64,000 bases of DNA from Pseudomonas sp. p1(2021b) (GCF_020151015.1 NZ_CP083746.1:376001-440000), one strand, 5' to 3'; counted from the first letter of the stretch, positions 1-6,974 are shown. Notes: generated by a model not told the origin, from the letters alone. Numbers and translations are program-made.

Positions 1-755
1 TCCACAGTGGTGACGGTGCGAAGCGGGGCGTCAAGAGATTGCCAGCCTCCCGCACCGTCGTTACCATAGTACACAAGAAGAAATGGAACGCTGTCGCCTA
101 AAGCTGCAATAGCTCTCTCTGCTCGTTTAATTGTATCCGCTGCACGCCCCTCTTTTTGAAGGGGGGTCATTGGCCAGGTTCCATCAGGGTCTAAGATATC
201 CTTGGCAGATTTTACCTTCTCAGTTGTTTTATATACTGCCGCAGGTTCTGATACTAAGTCAGCAATAAGGAATAGACGCTTCCTGCGTTGGGGTACGCCA
301 AAGTCTGCGGAGTCAAGGACTTGTTCACGAAGCTTGTAGCCAAGCAACTCCAGTTCAGACTTTAGTTCTGGGTATCTAGGCCAAGGCTTCATGTGTGTAA
401 CATTTTCAAGAACGATCCACCGAGGCTTCATTTCTTTTGCGTATCTAACCACTTGAAGCGCGGTTTCCTTACTTTCCTCGGAACGAGGTTTGTTACCTCG
501 CGCGCAAGTGTGGTGTGTGCACTCGGGCGACGAAAGGAGGAGATCAATGGGCCCGGTCTGCTTGATCACATCAGAGGGGGCCAACAGGCGAAGGTCGCCC
601 GTGAAGACTGCGGCACGAGGGAAATTGAGGCCAAACGCTTGGGTGGCGATGGGCCACATGTCTACGCCCCCAACGACTTCTGCACCTGCCAGCCGGGCTC
701 CGAGACTGCTACCACCCCCGCCGCAGAACATGTCAAAAACCCTAATCCTTTCCAT
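1..755 (-). CDS. DNA (cytosine-5) methyltransferase, partial (C-terminus off the left edge)
   Basis: An open frame runs from an ATG at 755 to the window edge, 251 codons without a stop. It shows the C5-methyltransferase order: AdoMet motif I (FDMFCGGGGSS, residues 7-17), a motif IV-like segment with Cys79 (SSPECTHHT), motif VI ENV (117-119), motif VIII QRRKR (156-160), and a segment near the edge (APLRTVTTV) like the region following the target-recognition domain. The enzyme methylates cytosine in double-stranded DNA. The catalytic segment reads P-E-C where most family members have P-C. A GAGAG sequence lies about 8 nt before the ATG. It is divergent from vsr with 72 bp between them. No restriction endonuclease partner is visible, though one could lie left of the window. 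Confidence 0.88.
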   Translation of the reverse strand, partial: MERIRVFDMFCGGGGSSLGARLAGAEVVGGVDMWPIATQAFGLNFPRAAVFTGDLRLLAPSDVIKQTGPIDLLLSSPECTHHTCARGNKPRSEESKETALQVVRYAKEMKPRWIVLENVTHMKPWPRYPELKSELELLGYKLREQVLDSADFGVPQRRKRLFLIADLVSEPAAVYKTTEKVKSAKDILDPDGTWPMTPLQKEGRAADTIKRAERAIAALGDSVPFLLVYYGNDGAGGWQSLDAPLRTVTTV

Positions 756-827
756 AGCGTGGCGCTCTCTGTTGAATGGGCATCACGTTACCAGGTCAAA
801 CCCTAAAATCCAAACGGAGCCACCTCA

Positions 828-1229
828 ATGGACGTTCACACCCCTGACCAGCGACGTCGAAATATGGCTGCTATAAAGGGGCGGGATACCAAGCCTGAGC
901 TGGCCCTGAGGCGTATGCTCTGGGCAAAAGGCTTGCGCTATCGAGTACACCCTCGACTGCCTGGTAGGCCAGACGTAGCTTTCGTTAAAGCCAAGCTGGC
1001 AGTCTTCGTTGATGGCTGTTTTTGGCATTCCTGTCCAGATCACTGCTCCATACCAGCATCTAACACTCAGTTTTGGACTGAGAAGCTTGCGAGAAATGTC
1101 GCTCGCGATAGGTTAGTGGACAACCAGCTCGAGCAGTTGGGGTGGCGGGTGGTGAGGCTCTGGGAGCATGAGATTGAAAATGACCCCACGTTATGTGTGT
1201 TGAAAGTAGAATCGCTCTTGCGGATCTAG
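828..1229 (+). CDS. vsr: Very short patch repair endonuclease Vsr
   Basis: This 133-residue protein is a typical full-length Vsr. The N-terminal segment DQRRRNMAAIKGRDTKPE is followed by GRPDV with Asp49 (corresponding to the metal-binding Asp51 of E. coli Vsr) and FVDGCFWHSCP (60-70), which carries the catalytic His and zinc-binding Cys residues. Vsr nicks next to T:G mismatches made when 5-methylcytosine deaminates, and so starts short patch repair. Its divergent neighbour is a C5-methyltransferase, the expected partner. GGAG lies about 9 nt before the ATG. The target sequence is set by the methyltransferase and cannot be read here. Confidence 0.95.
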   Translation: MDVHTPDQRRRNMAAIKGRDTKPELALRRMLWAKGLRYRVHPRLPGRPDVAFVKAKLAVFVDGCFWHSCPDHCSIPASNTQFWTEKLARNVARDRLVDNQLEQLGWRVVRLWEHEIENDPTLCVLKVESLLRI

Positions 1230-1275
1230 GTCCGGGTTTGTAGCAGTGAACAATCCTGTGATGGTCTGCGGAGCG

Positions 1276-2316
1276 TTACAGATTCACTCGCACATGTTCT
1301 CGTGGGGTGGGACTGCGGGTTTGTAGAATCGGTCGGGCGGCCCTTACCTCTACGGGACTCATTCCGCCGCTTCCTTGGCCGATTTGAAATTGGCCATAGC
1401 TGCTAGAGGTTTTGCTTACGCAGTGACCCAGTGCAGCCGAGATATCGTCGTCAGCCAGACCGGCTCGCTTCCAGTCGCTAGCTGCAGCATTGCGGAGATG
1501 GTACGGACAGATCCTAAACTCTAGTCGCGGCCATAGCTTCTGCCCGGCCGACGACAGCGCAGCACGCCAGTTGGTAGTCTTCTCGATGTTTACTATCATC
1601 GCCATCTCTCCGTTGCCCTGTGCACTATTTCGGCAGATATCGGACAGAGCTCTAACCAACGGGTTTTGGTCGATTTTGTAACTGACCTCCCGCCAGGGCT
1701 GTCCCTTGTGGTCAGTAACCTTTATTCCGTTGTCTATCCGGATAGTTAACAGCCCGCTCTCTTCGAAGAAAATTACTTTGACACCTTTTTCTAGCTCACC
1801 AGGTCGACATCCCGACACTGCCTCTACCAGATATGGAAGTTCGTACCTGCTCCCCTCAAGCTGTTTGTGTAACTGAACCCTCCAGTTACTAGGGAGATAC
1901 TTTAATTCGGAGCGTTTTGACTTTCGCCTCATCGTGTTGTCGAGTGGGCAATGTCCCTTGTGTCTGTCAATAATGTTTATGATCCCGACGAGGCCTTCAA
2001 TTACTCCCGCTTGGAGCCTGAGTGCAGCTATATCACCCGTGCGCTGGGCCGAATCTTGTCCTCGCAATGCTTCCTGAAGCTGAATACGGCAACAATGCAT
2101 TGTTGCGGCTACTCGTCTCCGATACGTGGACTTACTTTTAGTCGCGCAGATCGCTGACCATAATTTCTCAGGATTAGCCCCTTCATCGCCAACCATACGA
2201 TTGTATTCGCGCACGTAACCATCATCGGTCGACTTGCTTAGCTTTTTGGGTGGCAGCTCTTTTATTAGTTGGCGGGCAATTCTTACGATCTCAAAAATCT
2301 CTTCCTGGGTCTTCAT
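1276..2316 (-). CDS. Divergent tyrosine recombinase-like protein
   Basis: I prefer the ATG at 2316 (346 aa), preceded by GGAAAAG, over a GTG 51 nt upstream (2367) with no good ribosome site. The C-terminal half has the tyrosine recombinase signature: Arg171 in SGCRPGEL, then CPYHLRN (about 271-276), then ALGH (295-298), then a Tyr near 307 (SSSYGQF). The spacings suit the family. At the HxxR position the motif reads YHLR, so the usual first His is Tyr. The N-terminal half is not recognised. It is not adjacent to the tRNA, so it is unlikely to be the island integrase; it could act in resolution, in inversion or at another site. The upstream region holds a palindrome and three AGGTCAC repeats, and a fourth inverted AGGTCAC lies by the ribosome site at 2329-2335. 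Confidence 0.7.
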   Translation of the reverse strand: MKTQEEIFEIVRIARQLIKELPPKKLSKSTDDGYVREYNRMVGDEGANPEKLWSAICATKSKSTYRRRVAATMHCCRIQLQEALRGQDSAQRTGDIAALRLQAGVIEGLVGIINIIDRHKGHCPLDNTMRRKSKRSELKYLPSNWRVQLHKQLEGSRYELPYLVEAVSGCRPGELEKGVKVIFFEESGLLTIRIDNGIKVTDHKGQPWREVSYKIDQNPLVRALSDICRNSAQGNGEMAMIVNIEKTTNWRAALSSAGQKLWPRLEFRICPYHLRNAAASDWKRAGLADDDISAALGHCVSKTSSSYGQFQIGQGSGGMSPVEVRAARPILQTRSPTPREHVRVNL

Positions 2317-2405
2317 AGCGCTTTTCCAGTGACCTAAGTCGTTTGAGCTGGCTGGCTGAAAGGGCACCTTTCGCTACGCGAATCGCCGTTCCGGCGACCG
2401 GTGCC

Positions 2406-2431
2406 CACATTCACGCAGCTGCGTGAATGTG
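2406..2431. repeat. 26-bp perfect palindrome
   Basis: The half site CACATTCACGCAG (2406-2418) is followed directly by its exact reverse complement (2419-2431), with no spacer. It lies between the start of the recombinase-like gene and the AGGTCAC repeats. It could be a dimer-binding operator, a recombination crossover site or a cruciform. It is not followed by a T tract, so it is not a classical terminator. Confidence 0.85.
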
Positions 2432-2434
2432 TTT

Positions 2435-2500
2435 ATTTTTTAGGTCACTTACGACCTATCCATTTTTAGGTCACATATGCCTTACCGTTTTTTAGGTCAC
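2435..2500. repeat. Three TTTTTAGGTCAC repeats with exact 26-bp period
   Basis: AGGTCAC starts at 2442, 2468 and 2494, each preceded by a run of five or six T. The first copy is also half of an inverted repeat, AGGTC-6-GACCT (2442-2457). A further inverted copy (GTGACCT) is at 2329-2335 near the recombinase ribosome site. The repeats lie in the divergent region between the recombinase-like gene and the small gene at 2584. They look like binding sites for one regulator or recombinase, on one face of the helix about 2.5 turns apart. The binder is unknown. Confidence 0.8.
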
Positions 2501-2583
2501 ATGTAACTTTTTCTTCGCCTGCTTCTTGTGAGTGATGGCTTCCTCTGCTTGAATAGCAATAGAACATTGTGTGGAGGTTTAAC

Positions 2584-2910
2584 ATGTCATCCGGATACCA
2601 AGCAGGCCTCTCCGCTGGATACGCAAACTCGCGTGCAGTACAGAATTCTTATGAGTCAGCGATTGGGGAATGGCGTGCTTATTCAGAAGGCCTAAAGCGC
2701 ACCATACATACGCTCAATGAGCGAATTGAAATAATGCAAGGGCAATTCGAGGCAAACGACTGTGTTCTTCGCCTACTACTTGATGAGCTGAAGAAAACTT
2801 CCCCCGAGTCCCCGCTGCTATCGAAAGAGTATCGAGACTCCATTCGGCAGCGGGAACTTAACGAGTTCTTAGAGGATAAGCGGTACGAACAGAGCCGCCT
2901 TCGGAGGTAG
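2584..2910 (+). CDS. Hypothetical small charged protein, probable coiled coil
   Basis: The start chosen is ATG 2584 (108 aa), because GGAGG lies 7 nt before it; the GTG at 2569 would place the ribosome site inside the gene. The protein starts with a Gly/Ser/Tyr-rich stretch (MSSGYQAGLSAGYANS), then a long predicted helix rich in Glu, Arg and Leu (about 25-75, WRAYSEGLKRTIHTLNERIE and on), and ends in a charged tail (RYEQSRLRR). There is no signal peptide or membrane segment and no family I recognise. Its stop codon abuts the traY-like stop codon with no base between them, so the two are convergent. It is divergent from the recombinase-like gene across the AGGTCAC repeats. Confidence 0.7.
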   Translation: MSSGYQAGLSAGYANSRAVQNSYESAIGEWRAYSEGLKRTIHTLNERIEIMQGQFEANDCVLRLLLDELKKTSPESPLLSKEYRDSIRQRELNEFLEDKRYEQSRLRR

Positions 2911-5166
2911 TCACGTTCCCGGAGGTGGCCCGCCAAGTAATGTGTCATTACCTGGATTCGGTCTAGCAATCTCCTTGGAATTCGAACCGTCTGGCCGTGC
3001 GGCTTGATGTAGCCCCAATCCCGAACCATGCTTGGCTTCGCGTACCCCTCCGACGAATACGTCCTGACCACTGTCGCCGGTGCGCTCCGCATCGGCGATA
3101 CCTCCAGTAGAACCATTGCCAATCCAGCGCAGGATGTTGTCCGGTACCCAGTGGATCAGGCTGAAAACGATATGGACCACAGTGGTCATCATCACCACAT
3201 AGATGGCCACGTAGGCGAGGAAGCTGACGATACCTGTCATGCTGTCAGCCTGGATCCCGGAGACAACGGACATGAATGCTGCGTTGATGTAGCCGACGAT
3301 GGGCTGAGTCAGGAGCATGCCACCGAGAAGGCCGAACAGCATCAATGCCGGTCGCATCACCAGCGAGAGAATCATCATGTAACCCTGCCCAGCGCGACCG
3401 ACGGCATCGTCTCCGTCGGGGTGGATATGGGCCACGGCAAACAGCGGGGCCGCGATCACCGATTCGAGAACAAGCACGAACCAGTTCACGATCGAGGTCG
3501 TCCAGGTGATGAACGGAATCATCGGGACGTAGGTGCTCAGCGTCACCCCGAAGAAGAACAACAGCAGTATCAAGGTTGTGAGTATCCCTGATAGAAATTG
3601 AAAGACCGCGCCGGCGTCGAAACCCACTTTCACTGTGGCCTGTGCTGCCCAGGAGTTCGCGACGCCAGTGGCGCTGGCCATGGCCGCGAGCATCACCTCT
3701 CCGGTAGTCACGATGACATCGCCGAAGCTTTTCATCTGGCTCATGTGGTTGAGGTTGGAGCCGGCAATGCTCTGGGTCATCTGGTTGATCGCGCCCATGA
3801 ACGGAGCGGAGATCATCTTCTTGACGTACTCCCAGGCCCCTTCACCGTCACGAGGCTCTCGCACGTTAGTCTCGGCGTAGTAGGTATTTCGGACCGAGTC
3901 GACGCGGTGCTTGGCATACTCGTCGGCAGTGAGCATCGTATCGGCGTACGTCTGGAGCGTCTCCTTGGTTTCTTTGTCGACGATGGCAATAGGGTCGGCT
4001 GCCGGCAGACCGTTGAGCGTGGACTGCATGACATCATTCATTTTGACAATATGATTGTACCAGGTCCCGGCAAACAACCAGCCGCCGTCCTTGGCGGCCT
4101 TGAGAAAGTCCGCCGCAGCTCGATCACTGGTTTGCATTACGGCTGTCTTGGCGGCGGCGCGAAGCGAGTTTTCATACTTGTTTGCTGCAGCGTCGATGAC
4201 TCCTGGGGCAGGCTTCTGTCCAGCAACGATTTGCTGCGCAGTCGGCCGGATGTCTTGGATCATCTGCTGAATGGCTTTGGCGTGGGCGGCGAGAATTGGC
4301 TCTTTGATGACCTTGGTGTTGCTGTTGCCTTCCGAGGCCTCCCAGGATTGCTTCCAGGTCAGTGCACCGCACACATCGGGATTCATGTAGGAGTTGTCGT
4401 TTGCCTTCCACTTGTAGTCGGTGACGTTGTAGGACGCCTTATTGTACTTCTGAACCATGTTGATGCCGCCGTAGACCGGTATGGCGTCGGTGATATCAAC
4501 GTCGATTTCCCCTGTGTTGACGACCTTGCGGGTGGATGCGACAGCCTGGATGCGAGTCGACCGGCCAGAGGCCTCGAACTGCTTGTTCATCGCCGCGGTG
4601 CAGACTTCGAATTTCAGGATGTTGGCCGCGAGCGGTCGGGAGTCAGGGATCAGCGGCCGCGACAGCATCCCATCCTTGCCGATCTGGTCGACGGCTTGGC
4701 TCCAGATTGCATCCCCAACCCCGACGCCTTGAATCGCGAGCCATAGCACCATGATCTGGATAAGCGAATAGCCATGCCCAAGCGGTAGCAGAAGGGCACC
4801 GCCTGCAGCGGTACGCAATGGAATCCAGATATCGCTCATCTTCCGTCCGAGGACCTCGCCATCCTGAGCGGAGTCGACGGTGCCTTTGATCGTGGTGTAG
4901 GCGATGAAGAGCATTCCCAGGAACATCACTGCTCCGCCGAACACCGACATCATGCTTCCAAGCACGTCTTCGGTTTCGCCGCCCTCCACGTTTCCACCGG
5001 AGTGAATGGTGCCGACGATCGAGCCGAAGACTTCTTCCAGGAAGTCGACAGATGTATCTCCTGGCGGTGGCGTGAACTGGTTCAGTCCGCCTGAAGAGTC
5101 AGCGTGAGCTGTGCCTCCGAAAAGAGCGGCCAGAAGTAGACAAAGCTGCAGCAGCGATTTTTTCAT
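2911..5166 (-). CDS. traY: DotA/TraY family conjugation/type IV secretion membrane protein
   Basis: This 751-residue protein has a signal peptide (about 1-22, ending AHA), hydrophobic segments near 70-95 and 115-150, a long central soluble region, and a cluster of four or five membrane segments from about 515 to 690 (for example LTTLILLLFFFGVTLSTYVP), followed by a Gly-rich tail. Length and layout fit TraY of IncI plasmids and DotA of Legionella, inner-membrane parts of the IVB secretion channel. No stop or frameshift is visible, so it looks intact. Its start overlaps the 102-aa gene by ATGA, suggesting translational coupling. No other tra or dot gene is in the window, so either the rest lies to the left or this protein works alone. 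Family call firm, role uncertain. Confidence 0.85.
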   Translation of the reverse strand: MKKSLLQLCLLLAALFGGTAHADSSGGLNQFTPPPGDTSVDFLEEVFGSIVGTIHSGGNVEGGETEDVLGSMMSVFGGAVMFLGMLFIAYTTIKGTVDSAQDGEVLGRKMSDIWIPLRTAAGGALLLPLGHGYSLIQIMVLWLAIQGVGVGDAIWSQAVDQIGKDGMLSRPLIPDSRPLAANILKFEVCTAAMNKQFEASGRSTRIQAVASTRKVVNTGEIDVDITDAIPVYGGINMVQKYNKASYNVTDYKWKANDNSYMNPDVCGALTWKQSWEASEGNSNTKVIKEPILAAHAKAIQQMIQDIRPTAQQIVAGQKPAPGVIDAAANKYENSLRAAAKTAVMQTSDRAAADFLKAAKDGGWLFAGTWYNHIVKMNDVMQSTLNGLPAADPIAIVDKETKETLQTYADTMLTADEYAKHRVDSVRNTYYAETNVREPRDGEGAWEYVKKMISAPFMGAINQMTQSIAGSNLNHMSQMKSFGDVIVTTGEVMLAAMASATGVANSWAAQATVKVGFDAGAVFQFLSGILTTLILLLFFFGVTLSTYVPMIPFITWTTSIVNWFVLVLESVIAAPLFAVAHIHPDGDDAVGRAGQGYMMILSLVMRPALMLFGLLGGMLLTQPIVGYINAAFMSVVSGIQADSMTGIVSFLAYVAIYVVMMTTVVHIVFSLIHWVPDNILRWIGNGSTGGIADAERTGDSGQDVFVGGVREAKHGSGLGLHQAARPDGSNSKEIARPNPGNDTLLGGPPPGT

Positions 5167-5471
5167 CTGGCTGTCCCCCGCTGTGCTGGCGGTAAAACTA
5201 AGGGCACGGCGCTAGCGTCAAACACATACAGCAACGCATACGGGATGCCGGCGAGCGCATAAAACTGACCCCCACCGGACAAATACTGTTGCACGGCACA
5301 AAGGGCTAGGGCGGCTGTTGAGGGGAACAACCACCAGCCTGGCAATCCACCCCAGGCGCGATGTTGCCCCAAGGGAACTGCTAGGTTGGTGAGGAGTAGA
5401 AGAAGATAGAACACTCTGTGCGTTAGACGGCTAAAGCTCGGTGAGCCAAGCCAGCTTATTAGGCTGGGCAT
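5163..5471 (-). CDS. Small membrane protein coupled to traY
   Basis: This 102-residue protein has about three hydrophobic segments (near 18-36, 45-65 and 72-90). GGAG lies 8 nt before the ATG, inside the upstream gene. It overlaps the upstream helix-turn-helix gene by 13 bp and the traY-like gene by 4 bp, so the three appear to be one operon. I recognise no family. Small membrane proteins beside traY in IncI plasmids can be entry-exclusion or assembly proteins, but no similarity is claimed here. Confidence 0.7.
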   Translation of the reverse strand: MPSLISWLGSPSFSRLTHRVFYLLLLLTNLAVPLGQHRAWGGLPGWWLFPSTAALALCAVQQYLSGGGQFYALAGIPYALLYVFDASAVPLVLPPAQRGTAR

Positions 5472-5686
5472 GCGAGGATCTCCGCAACTTCTGGGGTTCG
5501 GTAGTAAACGCGGCGACCAACTTTTACAGAGGTACCATTGAGGCTTCGATAAAAATTATCGTTTTTGTAACGGGCGAGATGAACGCGAAGAGCTTCTGGA
5601 GACTTGCCTAGAAGCTCTGCAAGTTGGGCAGGAGACATCAAAAGTCCAAATTTTTCGACTAGGGCTTCTTCAAATCGACTTTTCAT
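5459..5686 (-). CDS. Small helix-turn-helix DNA-binding protein
   Basis: The start chosen is ATG 5686 (75 aa), with GGAG 7 nt upstream; a TTG five codons earlier also keeps the frame. The stretch MSPAQLAELLGKSPEALRVH looks like a helix-turn-helix, followed by a basic segment and VGRRVYYRTPEVAEIL, a wing-like end typical of MerR/AlpA-type excisionase or plasmid control proteins. It is first in a three-gene cluster with the small membrane protein and traY-like gene, with a candidate promoter at 5725-5754. It could regulate its own operon or bind the nearby repeats. Function is inferred from shape only. Confidence 0.7.
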   Translation of the reverse strand: MKSRFEEALVEKFGLLMSPAQLAELLGKSPEALRVHLARYKNDNFYRSLNGTSVKVGRRVYYRTPEVAEILACPA

Positions 5687-5724
5687 CGGAACGCTCCACA
5701 ACTTCGAGGTAAGTGTTGTGGGCT

Positions 5725-5754
5725 ATTTAAGTTCGGCAGCTCAGGCGCGGTCAA
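5725..5754 (-). promoter_or_regulatory. Candidate sigma-70 promoter for the HTH/membrane/traY operon
   Basis: On the minus strand TTGACC (5754-5749) is followed after 18 bp by TTAAAT (5730-5725), close to the -35/-10 consensus. It points toward the HTH gene start at 5686. Confidence 0.45.
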
Positions 5755-5906
5755 CTAAAGTGACGTTATGTCTTGTACCGCCAATTAGTTATTTTGGCGT
5801 ATTGTTGCGTATTTTTTGTTGTTATTTGTTATTGTCTAACGCTTTTGATTACTCTGAGTTAGTTGTGCGATGCGTTTATATGAAAAAAAGGTCTAAGAAT
5901 GGTTCT

Positions 5907-6067
5907 CCCCATAAGTTTTCACCTTCGCCCCATAAGCTTTCACTTTTAACCCCATAGGCTTTCACCTTTGCTCCCCATAAATGTTCACCTATTAGAGCCG
6001 TCGCCCCATATCTCTTCACCTTTCGCCCCATATTCTTTCACCTTAGGCCCCATAAGTTTTCACCTTT
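5907..6067. repeat. Seven-copy iteron array (CCCCATAAGYTTTCACCTTT)
   Basis: CCCCATA occurs at 5907, 5928, 5950, 5973, 6004, 6026 and 6048, each followed by a four-base variable spacer and then TTCACC or a close variant. Periods are 21, 22, 23, 31, 22 and 22 bp, about two helix turns. All copies point the same way. An AT-rich stretch (about 5785-5885) lies on one side. This is the layout of an iteron-type replication origin or a partition/operator array. Copy 4 contains TGTTCACC, the octamer I recall as the phage P4 alpha-protein iteron; the other copies have TTTTCACC, CTTTCACC or near variants. No initiator gene is visible, so the role is inferred. The rest of the gene-free gap 5687-6258 holds only the promoter above and the hairpins at 6118-6151 and 6198-6231. 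Confidence 0.85.
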
Positions 6068-6117
6068 AACTGACAAAATCCTTTAAATTCAATGAATTAC
6101 GAAAAATAATGGTCTCT

Positions 6118-6151
6118 TCTGTTTGTATGTCTTAAAGAAAAAACAAACAGA
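6118..6151. repeat. Inverted repeat TCTGTTTGT/ACAAACAGA
   Basis: Nine-base arms at 6118-6126 and 6143-6151 flank a 16-base AT-rich loop. It sits between the iterons and the unknown gene at 6259. It has no T tract suited to a terminator in the gene direction. Confidence 0.5.
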
Positions 6152-6197
6152 CAGACACGAAGGCTGGACTAATATTAGCGGGTGGAGATAAAGTGGC

Positions 6198-6231
6198 GAC
6201 GCTGGATGGGGTTGCAGCCCTATCCAGCGTC
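6198..6231 (+). promoter_or_regulatory. Strong hairpin in the leader of the 6259 gene
   Basis: GACGCTGGATGGGG (6198-6211) pairs with CCCTATCCAGCGTC (6218-6231), giving a 14-bp stem with one G-T pair and a six-base loop. It ends 27 nt before the ATG at 6259 and just upstream of the AGGAG ribosome site. No T tract follows, so it is not an ordinary terminator. It could be an RNA control element, a protein site or part of the replication/transfer region. Confidence 0.6.
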
Positions 6232-6258
6232 TGACCAAAAAGATCGCAGGAGATCCTA

Positions 6259-6504
6259 ATGGCGTCCAATATCCTACCACGTCAGCATTTTCCCCAAAAC
6301 CTCACGCATGATTTACTAACAGAAGTCGCTCCAGAGCTTGATGACCTCAATGGCGAGATGCTGTTAGAAAAATTCACTGGTATGTTGCAGCCAGCGCTGG
6401 ATGCTGTTGTAGGTGCATACAAACTGGCTGCTGCGAGCAAAGTGACAGAGCAGGCATTCCAATTATTTTTAGAAAACCTCGTCGTAGCTGCTGGCGAGGA
6501 TTAA
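6259..6504 (+). CDS. Hypothetical island protein (81 aa)
   Basis: The ATG is preceded by AGGAG at 8 nt spacing. The protein is 81 residues, acidic and probably all-helical (for example LDDLNGEMLLEKFTGMLQPA), with no membrane segment and no family I recognise. Its stop codon overlaps the start of the next gene as TAATG, so the two are probably translated together. It is divergent from the HTH operon across the iteron region, a position where plasmids often carry replication or partition control genes, but nothing in the protein itself shows this. Confidence 0.65.
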   Translation: MASNILPRQHFPQNLTHDLLTEVAPELDDLNGEMLLEKFTGMLQPALDAVVGAYKLAAASKVTEQAFQLFLENLVVAAGED

Positions 6505-6938
6505 TGTTGATGCATCCGCTGAAGAGGTTGGTCCAGGGAGAGCTTAATCACGCCGATCCTGCAGTATTGGTTGAGACAGCGTTGAATCTTTGGTACCACC
6601 CTGACCCTATGCCTCTGGTTTTAGAGGTCGTTAATGGCCTCCAGGAGATGGAGTTGCGTCGAGCCCTGTATACCCTGGATCGTCTGAGGCGTTACGGAAC
6701 CGCGATGACCGAACGACGATACCTAGAGCTAACCGAACTGGTGTGCTCATCGCGTTGGGAGCCCTTGAAAGTTGTTTTTGTACTCTCGCCGCCACCCCCC
6801 TGGGGGCGCAGTGCAAAATGGCCAGATGTGCTCGCGCAGGGGTGGGGTTTAGGTGAGGAAGAGCGGCTGAATACCGCCTGTATCTTGAAGTACCAGACCC
6901 GCCATTATGCGGCTGAACGTCGTAGAGGTCAGAGCTGA
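6504..6938 (+). CDS. Hypothetical island protein (144 aa)
   Basis: The start overlaps the preceding stop (TAATG); a second ATG two codons later is also possible. The 144-residue protein is helical and rich in Leu, Glu and Arg in the first 90 residues (MELRRALYTLDRLRRYGTAM), with a Pro-rich turn (LSPPPPWG) near residue 94 and a basic C-terminus (RRRGQS). I recognise no family. It is convergent with the 7044 gene, with a hairpin between them. Confidence 0.6.
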   Translation: MLMHPLKRLVQGELNHADPAVLVETALNLWYHPDPMPLVLEVVNGLQEMELRRALYTLDRLRRYGTAMTERRYLELTELVCSSRWEPLKVVFVLSPPPPWGRSAKWPDVLAQGWGLGEEERLNTACILKYQTRHYAAERRRGQS

Positions 6939-6974
6939 GGGGGGCAGAGTGAGCTGGTGAGGCATGGATGCCGC

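Noticed and set aside
393..876. Open frames on the + strand over the methyltransferase
   Set aside because: They are antisense shadows of the methyltransferase frame, which carries clear motifs, and they lack family features.
825..1043. 72-aa open frame opposite vsr
   Set aside because: Antisense to the conserved vsr motifs; no ribosome site.
3598..4746. 382-aa open frame on the + strand inside the traY-like gene
   Set aside because: Gly/His/Arg-rich shadow of a conserved membrane protein gene; no start signal.
5604..5957. 117-aa + strand open frame across the HTH gene and iterons
   Set aside because: Antisense to the HTH gene and ends in iteron DNA; no ribosome site.
5907..6067. Possible CRISPR array
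   Set aside because: Repeat and spacer together are only about 22 bp, with 4-base variable parts; there are no 30-40 bp spacers or cas genes.
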